10,463 bases of DNA from JBBEDC01 sp040881505 (lineage in GTDB: Bacteria > Patescibacteriota > Andersenbacteria > UBA10190): assembly GCA_040881505.1 (NCBI GenBank), contig JBBEDC010000059.1:1-10463 (forward strand), given 5' to 3'. This document shows, piece by piece, positions 6,838 through 10,463 of the stretch (the stretch's first letter is position 1; the number at the start of each line of letters is the position of its first letter). Position numbers and translations under genes: made by a program. A model generated the notes under the pieces. It worked only from the letters and a program-made list of their open reading frames with translations, was not told the DNA's origin and searched no databases.

Positions 6838-7416
6838 ATGAATGCCAATACTCGTATCATATATATTCTCGCGGGAACCTTTGCAGTAAGCGTAGCCATA
6901 TTTGCGTTGTCTCTACTACCTGTCGGAGCACGATCGTATGGAGTGGTAGAAAACATTGATGGGATTCCCTTTCCAGCAATCGACGGTGCTACACATATAT
7001 CCGAGAAGCTCGCTCATGTTGATGTATACCTCAAAGAACCGGTCGTCTTTAAGCGGCTTGTTATGACCGTTGAGTTCGACCCCAAAGATCTGGTGCAGCT
7101 AGAGGTTGGAGTGCGTGAAGGTGAGTTCTGGTTAAGCTACCCCAGACATGCGCTCGCTGTGGCTGGCAGCGGCGGCCGACAATCCGTAACGATCCCGATT
7201 CAGTTGAGCGACAAGCTCCAGGACACTGATCGATCAATTGATGTGATGTTTTTTGCAACGGCGGAAGGAGCCAGCGCCAAAGAAGACGAGGGCGTTGATG
7301 ATGCTGCGCAGTGGGAGTTATACGCCTTAGACTTCCGCACCGAGTTCGTTGTGCCGACTGCCTCTGAGCTAAAGGACTATATGCGTAGTATCGTAAAGCG
7401 TGAAAGGCCTCTATGA
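6838..7416 (+). CDS. Single-helix anchored hypothetical protein, likely extracytoplasmic
   Basis: I do not recognise this 192-residue protein. A hydrophobic helix at about 7-28 follows a short basic N-terminus (R6), consistent with an N-in anchor or signal, and no lipobox is seen. Residues 30-180 would lie outside and look beta-rich, with alternating segments VDVYL (61-65), RLVMTVEF, QSVTIPIQL, IDVMFFA and WELYALDF. An acidic linker AKEDEGVDDAAQ precedes the last strand, and a basic helix ends the protein. The pattern recalls a carbohydrate-binding-like beta-sandwich, which is inference only. It starts four bases after the flippase stop and ends in an ATGA overlap with the 54-residue gene, so it belongs to the operon. 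It could be an accessory factor for the flippases or the GT-C-like enzyme. Confidence 0.85.
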   Translation: MNANTRIIYILAGTFAVSVAIFALSLLPVGARSYGVVENIDGIPFPAIDGATHISEKLAHVDVYLKEPVVFKRLVMTVEFDPKDLVQLEVGVREGEFWLSYPRHALAVAGSGGRQSVTIPIQLSDKLQDTDRSIDVMFFATAEGASAKEDEGVDDAAQWELYALDFRTEFVVPTASELKDYMRSIVKRERPL

Positions 7417-7577
7417 TCACCGGTAAGTACATATTCTGGATATTGCTCAGCACCGCCGGCGTTCTAGCCGCGGCGCGCTGGTTTCATCCAGCAACGTTTA
7501 GCCTGCGGACGCTTCTTCTGGTTGTTGTTGCGGCCTTTGTTGTCGGGTTCTTTTACGTTAATCGCACCTCGCAATGA
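7413..7577 (+). CDS. 54-residue two-helix membrane protein
   Basis: This short gene is easily missed. It starts with ATG at 7413, overlapping the previous stop by ATGA, and ends with TGA at 7575-7577, overlapping the MurJ-like start by ATGA. It therefore fills the gap between two real genes exactly. GAAAGG at 7402-7407 gives a Shine-Dalgarno-like site five bases upstream. The product begins MITGKYIFWILLS. It has a first hydrophobic helix at about 6-21, a short turn holding ARWFHP (21-26), and a second helix at about 33-49, ending in NRTSQ. Both ends are short, so nearly the whole protein is in the membrane. I do not recognise it. Co-translation with the MurJ-like protein suggests a small partner or regulator subunit, by inference from position only. 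Confidence 0.8.
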   Translation: MITGKYIFWILLSTAGVLAAARWFHPATFSLRTLLLVVVAAFVVGFFYVNRTSQ

Positions 7578-9160
7578 GTAAAGGCTCGACCCAAACAGAG
7601 TTTCAACAAACGGCCAGCAATGCGGGACTCATCGGCTTGGCTGCTTTCGGCGGCGCGCTGGTTGGATTCGTATTGCAGCTGCTAGTCGCCTATTACTTTG
7701 GAGCTGGAGATACTACCGATGCTTTCTTTATGGCGCAGTCTACCTCTGAGCTGCTCGGTAAGCTGCTCATGGGAGGTTCAATCACCGCCGTATTTATTCC
7801 CATGTTTGTTGAGCGATTGGTTCGCGGTAAAAAGACGGATGCCTGGGGATTAGCGCTCAATATTCTGCATATTATGGCGGCTGTATACCTTGTATTTGTT
7901 GCGTTGCTCTTCTTATTCGCTGAACCCTTTGTTCGATTTATCGCCCCAGGGTTTACGGGTGAGACATTTGATCTCACGGTTCGACTATTACGAGTATTAC
8001 TACCGTCATTCTGCTTCCTCTTTTTGGTGGAGCTGGCAACCTCAATGCTTCACTCGCTGCGCCAGTTCGCCCTCCCCGCTCTTCTGCGAATCGTAGCGCC
8101 GCTCACATCCATCCTTACGATTATATTGACCGTGCAGGCACTCGGCATATACTCCCTCGCGCTTGGAGTTGTCATTGGATCAGCCCTTCAGTTTACGATC
8201 TTATCTCAAGGCCTGCGCCGCCAAGGATTGTCATATCGCTTCATATTTGCTCCGCGCGATCCCGCTATTGTTCGTCTGTTGCAGCTGGTCTACCCCTTTA
8301 TATTCTCAGTGCTGGCAACGCAGGGTGCTGGGATTGCTTACCGTATGTTAGTATCTGATCTTGATTCGGGGAGTTTGGCTTCCTTGAAGTTCGCTGAGAA
8401 AATAACGCAGCTGCTGACTATCATGTTTCTTAGCTCCGTAACGCTTGTGATCTATCCGTTGCTGTCCGAAAAGGCTGGGAAGAAGGACAGCGCCGGCATG
8501 CACGACACTATGGCGTCAGCTATCCGCTTAATCTTTTTCGTGACAATTCCTCTGGTTATTGGCGTAGCTCTCCTGCGCGATCCGTTAATTAGCTTTATAT
8601 ATCAACGAGGATCATTCAGTGCTGAGGATGCGGCCATGACAAGCATTGCGCTCCTTTTCCTTGTTCTCGGACTTACGACCAACGGCATCAGCTCAGTATT
8701 TGGACACGCGGTGTTGGCGTTACAAAAGACGAAGGCAGCCGTTGTGGTCACCATTTGTTCACAAATTGTCGCCATCTCCCTATTCGTCCTGTTAGTGCCA
8801 CTCATGCAGCATGCAGGGTTGGCGCTAGCTTCCTCTTTAGTGCCAGTAAGCGCTGCTCTACTGTACTTCTTGTATCTACGCCGGCATGTGCCAAATATGT
8901 TCTCTATTTTCGTACACCGCACGTACGTAAAGACTGCTATCCTGGCTGTAGCGCTAGCTGCTGGAATTATATTGTCACTGAGCCTAGTTCAGGGGCTGGC
9001 GCTTCCATCGGGAGTTAGCTCCCTTGCTAGCCTTATCATACCGAGCATTGTGGGATCTATAATTTTCTTTGGCGGAGCGCACCTTTGGAACGTGCAAGAA
9101 ATGCAGGAGGTACTGGGTATTGTGCAGGGCAAGCTTACTAAGTGGCGACGAGCCGCGTAG
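7574..9160 (+). CDS. MurJ/MviN-like lipid flippase, divergent
   Basis: This 528-residue protein has about 14 membrane helices and belongs to the MurJ/MviN branch of the MOP superfamily. MurJ-type signs are FGAGDTTDAFFMA (42-54), ITAVFIPMF (70-78), a helix-eight region with KFAEKITQL (272-280) leading to IYPLLSE (293-299), and IYQRGSFSAEDA (342-353). True MurJ flips lipid II. Here most arginines that line the E. coli MurJ cavity are absent by my hand alignment: the positions of R18, R24 and R52 are Ala28, Leu34 and Gly62, and R270/E273 correspond to Lys276/Gln279. Together with its place in a glycan operon beside a Wzx-type flippase, this suggests another lipid-linked substrate. It ends two bases before the convergent coiled-coil gene. 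I leave the symbol empty because orthology to murJ is doubtful; family membership is secure. Confidence 0.92.
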   Translation: MSKGSTQTEFQQTASNAGLIGLAAFGGALVGFVLQLLVAYYFGAGDTTDAFFMAQSTSELLGKLLMGGSITAVFIPMFVERLVRGKKTDAWGLALNILHIMAAVYLVFVALLFLFAEPFVRFIAPGFTGETFDLTVRLLRVLLPSFCFLFLVELATSMLHSLRQFALPALLRIVAPLTSILTIILTVQALGIYSLALGVVIGSALQFTILSQGLRRQGLSYRFIFAPRDPAIVRLLQLVYPFIFSVLATQGAGIAYRMLVSDLDSGSLASLKFAEKITQLLTIMFLSSVTLVIYPLLSEKAGKKDSAGMHDTMASAIRLIFFVTIPLVIGVALLRDPLISFIYQRGSFSAEDAAMTSIALLFLVLGLTTNGISSVFGHAVLALQKTKAAVVVTICSQIVAISLFVLLVPLMQHAGLALASSLVPVSAALLYFLYLRRHVPNMFSIFVHRTYVKTAILAVALAAGIILSLSLVQGLALPSGVSSLASLIIPSIVGSIIFFGGAHLWNVQEMQEVLGIVQGKLTKWRRAA

Positions 9161-9171
9161 GGCTACGCTTT
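9155..9171. terminator. Inverted repeat between convergent stops, possible weak terminator
   Basis: GCGTAG-GG-CTACGC (9155-9168) is a perfect inverted repeat followed on the plus strand by TTT. It holds both stop codons: TAG (9158-9160) for the MurJ-like gene and, read from the other strand, TAG at 9165-9163 for the coiled-coil gene. With a realistic four-base loop the stem has five pairs, and no long T run follows on either strand. At best it is a weak bidirectional terminator. Confidence 0.3.
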
Positions 9172-9576
9172 CGGCGACTGTTCGAGGCTTGCAATTCGAT
9201 GTTCGTGTTCCTGCTGCTTTTCCTTAATGAGCTGAACCTCTTCAACGCGTGCTCCTCCAAGGTCAACCATTTGATTTTCAATAGCTGCATCCGTGTGCTT
9301 CATCAGATCCTGATGGTTTCGTTCAACCGTTGTTGCCAATCCCTTAACCGTTGTTGCTAATCCTTCAATCGTTGCCTCCAGGCGGTCAAATCGTGCATCA
9401 ACCTGGTCAAATCGTTCATCAACTTTATCAAATCGTTCGTCAACTTTATCAAATCGTTCGTCCATCTCATGCTGCATTTCGCCCATCTGGTGCTGCAATT
9501 GGCCGGCAAATACAGCCAGATCTCCATGCGTTGCTGGAGTATCGTCATGTATGTCAGGTGTGCGCTTTTCTACCAT
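9163..9576 (-). CDS. Heptad-repeat coiled-coil protein (137 aa)
   Basis: This is a cytosolic-looking protein with no membrane helix or signal. The core is seven consecutive seven-residue units from about residue 39 to 87: DERFDKV twice, DERFDQV, DARFDRL, EATIEGL, ATTVKGL and ATTVERN. This is a clear coiled-coil heptad pattern with Phe/Val/Leu on the buried face. A Met/Gln/His-rich helix (about 25-38) precedes it and a charged helix (about 109-135) follows, so the protein probably makes a long oligomeric rod. Similar DERFD-repeat proteins are widespread in bacteria and phages and mostly have no assigned role. It is convergent with the MurJ-like gene and divergent from the last gene. A TATAGT -10 box sits six bases before its ATG and no Shine-Dalgarno is seen. 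Coding status is well supported by the maintained heptads; function is unknown. Confidence 0.85.
   Translation of the reverse strand: MVEKRTPDIHDDTPATHGDLAVFAGQLQHQMGEMQHEMDERFDKVDERFDKVDERFDQVDARFDRLEATIEGLATTVKGLATTVERNHQDLMKHTDAAIENQMVDLGGARVEEVQLIKEKQQEHEHRIASLEQSPKA
9386..9469. repeat. Four tandem 21-bp units encoding heptads
   Basis: TCAAATCG recurs at 9386, 9407, 9428 and 9449, exactly 21 bases apart, and the two central units are almost identical. Each unit encodes one seven-residue heptad on the minus strand. The 21-base period continues more weakly down to about 9325 (AACCGTTGTTG at 9325 and 9346). Near-identity at DNA level suggests recent duplication, and the in-frame unit could vary in number between strains. 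Confidence 0.85.
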
Positions 9577-9582
9577 AGATGT

Positions 9583-9591
9583 ACTATATCA
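9583..9591 (-). promoter_or_regulatory. Extended -10 promoter of the coiled-coil gene, leaderless start
   Basis: Read on the minus strand, TGA-TATAGT is an extended -10 (TGN) with five of six consensus bases. It ends six bases before the ATG at 9576, so transcription should begin at or very near the start codon. No -35 match is seen 17 bases upstream; that position overlaps the -10 of the oppositely directed promoter. Confidence 0.6.
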
Positions 9592-9603
9592 CAATCAAAT
9601 TAA

Positions 9604-9612
9604 TGCTACAGT
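9604..9612 (+). promoter_or_regulatory. Extended -10 promoter of the last gene, leaderless start
   Basis: TGC-TACAGT (9604-9612) has the extended TG and four of six -10 bases. It ends six bases before the ATG at 9619. There is no Shine-Dalgarno in the six bases between. Its expected -35 position (about 9584-9589) falls on the -10 of the divergent gene. Confidence 0.5.
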
Positions 9613-9618
9613 GAATCT

Positions 9619-10463
9619 ATGAAGTTTGCCGTTATAGAATACAACTCTAAAACTGGGAAAATCTGGCACCATACGCCCGAGCGGCCTAATTACCTATGTG
9701 ACCCCATACGCGAAATCGACCCCACCAGCTTCGGCTGCTATGTGTCGGCTTTGGAGGGAGAACATATCCCCTTACTGGCCCTGGTTAAACCCACGTTCTA
9801 CAAGAAAGTATTAAAGCGTCTAACGGGGTCCTGGCCTGGATCATATGACTTGTCATATCTTAAGGACTTCGAGGCGTTGCTTGTTGTGTATCAGATAAGT
9901 GACGGGCATGAGATGGTGGTATTTCTTCGGCGTTTGCGCCGGGAATTTCCGCATATCACAATCATCGGCGTACCAACTCAGCCATGGGGACTACTGCAGC
10001 AGCACTGGGACAAACGCCTAAATGCGAAGCAGGAAATCATTGATTTTATGAATGCCTGTGATGTATTCCTCACGATCGTAAAAAGTACCCGTGATCAATG
10101 GCAGGCGATGTCTTCTACGCCGGTGGAATATCTTCCCCAGCCCTATCCCGTTCGACACGCAGCCAAACAATTTGTTCCGAGAGAGAGCAAGGACAAGATT
10201 ATATTCGTTGCCGGCGTTACGGATCGGCCGGATATTGCCAAGGGCCAGCGAGTAGCCAAAAAACTGCAGCAAGAATTTCCCGACTATGTTATTCACGTGA
10301 CGAAAATTGCTGACGCGCCGCTGGATACGAGCGAGCTCGAAGGCGTTCGATACGAAGTTATGCCATTCCAACTGTGGCAGGAGCATTTGGCGTATTTATC
10401 TAAGGTGATGCTTGTTATAAACACCGACTACACGCAGACGCGCGGTAGGGCGCAGGTTGATTG
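9619..10463 (+). CDS. GT-B-like glycosyltransferase, 3' end beyond window
   Basis: An open frame of 281 codons from ATG 9619 runs off the window without a stop. The product begins MKFAVIEYNSKTG and has no membrane helix. The N-terminal half looks Rossmann-like: ALLVVYQISDG (86-96), then ITIIGVPTQPWG (113-124), then DVFLTIVKSTRDQW (148-161), the sort of segment that precedes the interdomain linker in GT-B enzymes. The second domain begins at IIFVAGVTDRPDIAKGQRVAKKL (194-216) and continues to VMLVINTDYTQTRGRAQVD (263-281). The last segment resembles the donor-site region just before the conserved G-x-P motif, which would lie beyond the window. The family is probably group 1-like, but no decisive catalytic motif is inside the window. 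Proximity to the glycan operon supports a role in the same pathway. Start chosen from promoter spacing and the MKFAVIEYN beginning. Confidence 0.82.
   Translation, partial: MKFAVIEYNSKTGKIWHHTPERPNYLCDPIREIDPTSFGCYVSALEGEHIPLLALVKPTFYKKVLKRLTGSWPGSYDLSYLKDFEALLVVYQISDGHEMVVFLRRLRREFPHITIIGVPTQPWGLLQQHWDKRLNAKQEIIDFMNACDVFLTIVKSTRDQWQAMSSTPVEYLPQPYPVRHAAKQFVPRESKDKIIFVAGVTDRPDIAKGQRVAKKLQQEFPDYVIHVTKIADAPLDTSELEGVRYEVMPFQLWQEHLAYLSKVMLVINTDYTQTRGRAQVD

Noticed and set aside
7061..7453. 130-codon minus-strand frame over the 192-aa and 54-aa genes
   Set aside because: The plus-strand genes here are fixed by ATGA overlaps at both ends; the antisense frame has low-complexity basic composition.
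9325..9469. CRISPR-like spacing of short repeats
   Set aside because: The 21-base units are contiguous without spacers and encode in-frame heptads of a coiled coil.
10018..10386. 122-codon minus-strand frame near the window end
   Set aside because: It is antisense to the uninterrupted plus-strand glycosyltransferase frame, which has recognisable GT-B-like segments and a promoter.

Overview
The window looks like bacterial chromosome of middling GC content. The bacterial assignment rests on a sigma70-type promoter (TTGACA-N17-TATAAA), an intrinsic terminator and a MurJ-family protein. TGA is used as a normal stop, because several genes end in an ATGA overlap with the next start. That argues against the recoded Gracilibacteria/Absconditabacteria. 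Apparently leaderless starts, scarce Shine-Dalgarno sequences inside operons and a DERFD-repeat coiled-coil protein recall Patescibacteria (CPR), but this is a low-confidence inference. No RNA gene, CRISPR array, insertion sequence or integrase was seen.

Layout: (1) 1-700 is a self-contained unit: strong promoter, GC-rich gene for a small membrane-anchored hypothetical protein, intrinsic terminator. (2) 728-3005 is a three-gene cistron joined by ATGA overlaps: an ALG5/DPG-synthase-like GT2 glycosyltransferase, a Nudix hydrolase and a GT4-like glycosyltransferase. (3) 3046-9160 is a five-gene run on the same strand, nearly all ATGA-coupled: a large polytopic GT-C-like protein with an extracytoplasmic domain, a Wzx-type flippase, a one-helix anchored protein, a 54-residue two-helix membrane protein and a MurJ-like flippase. 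(4) 9163-9576, on the minus strand, is a heptad-repeat coiled-coil protein convergent with the MurJ-like gene. (5) 9619 to the window end is the first 281 residues of a GT-B-like glycosyltransferase, divergent from (4).

Inferred joint role: regions 2, 3 and 5 form a surface-glycan assembly locus. A cytoplasmic GT2 may make a polyprenyl-phosphate sugar and the GT4-like enzymes may extend a lipid-linked glycan. The MOP-superfamily flippases could then move lipid-linked intermediates across the membrane, and the GT-C protein could use them on the outer face. The less ordinary parts are two different MOP-family flippases in one operon, a MurJ-like protein lacking most of the conserved cavity arginines, two coupled unknown membrane proteins between the flippases, and a recurring promoter arrangement in which a -10 box sits 6-7 bases before the ATG.
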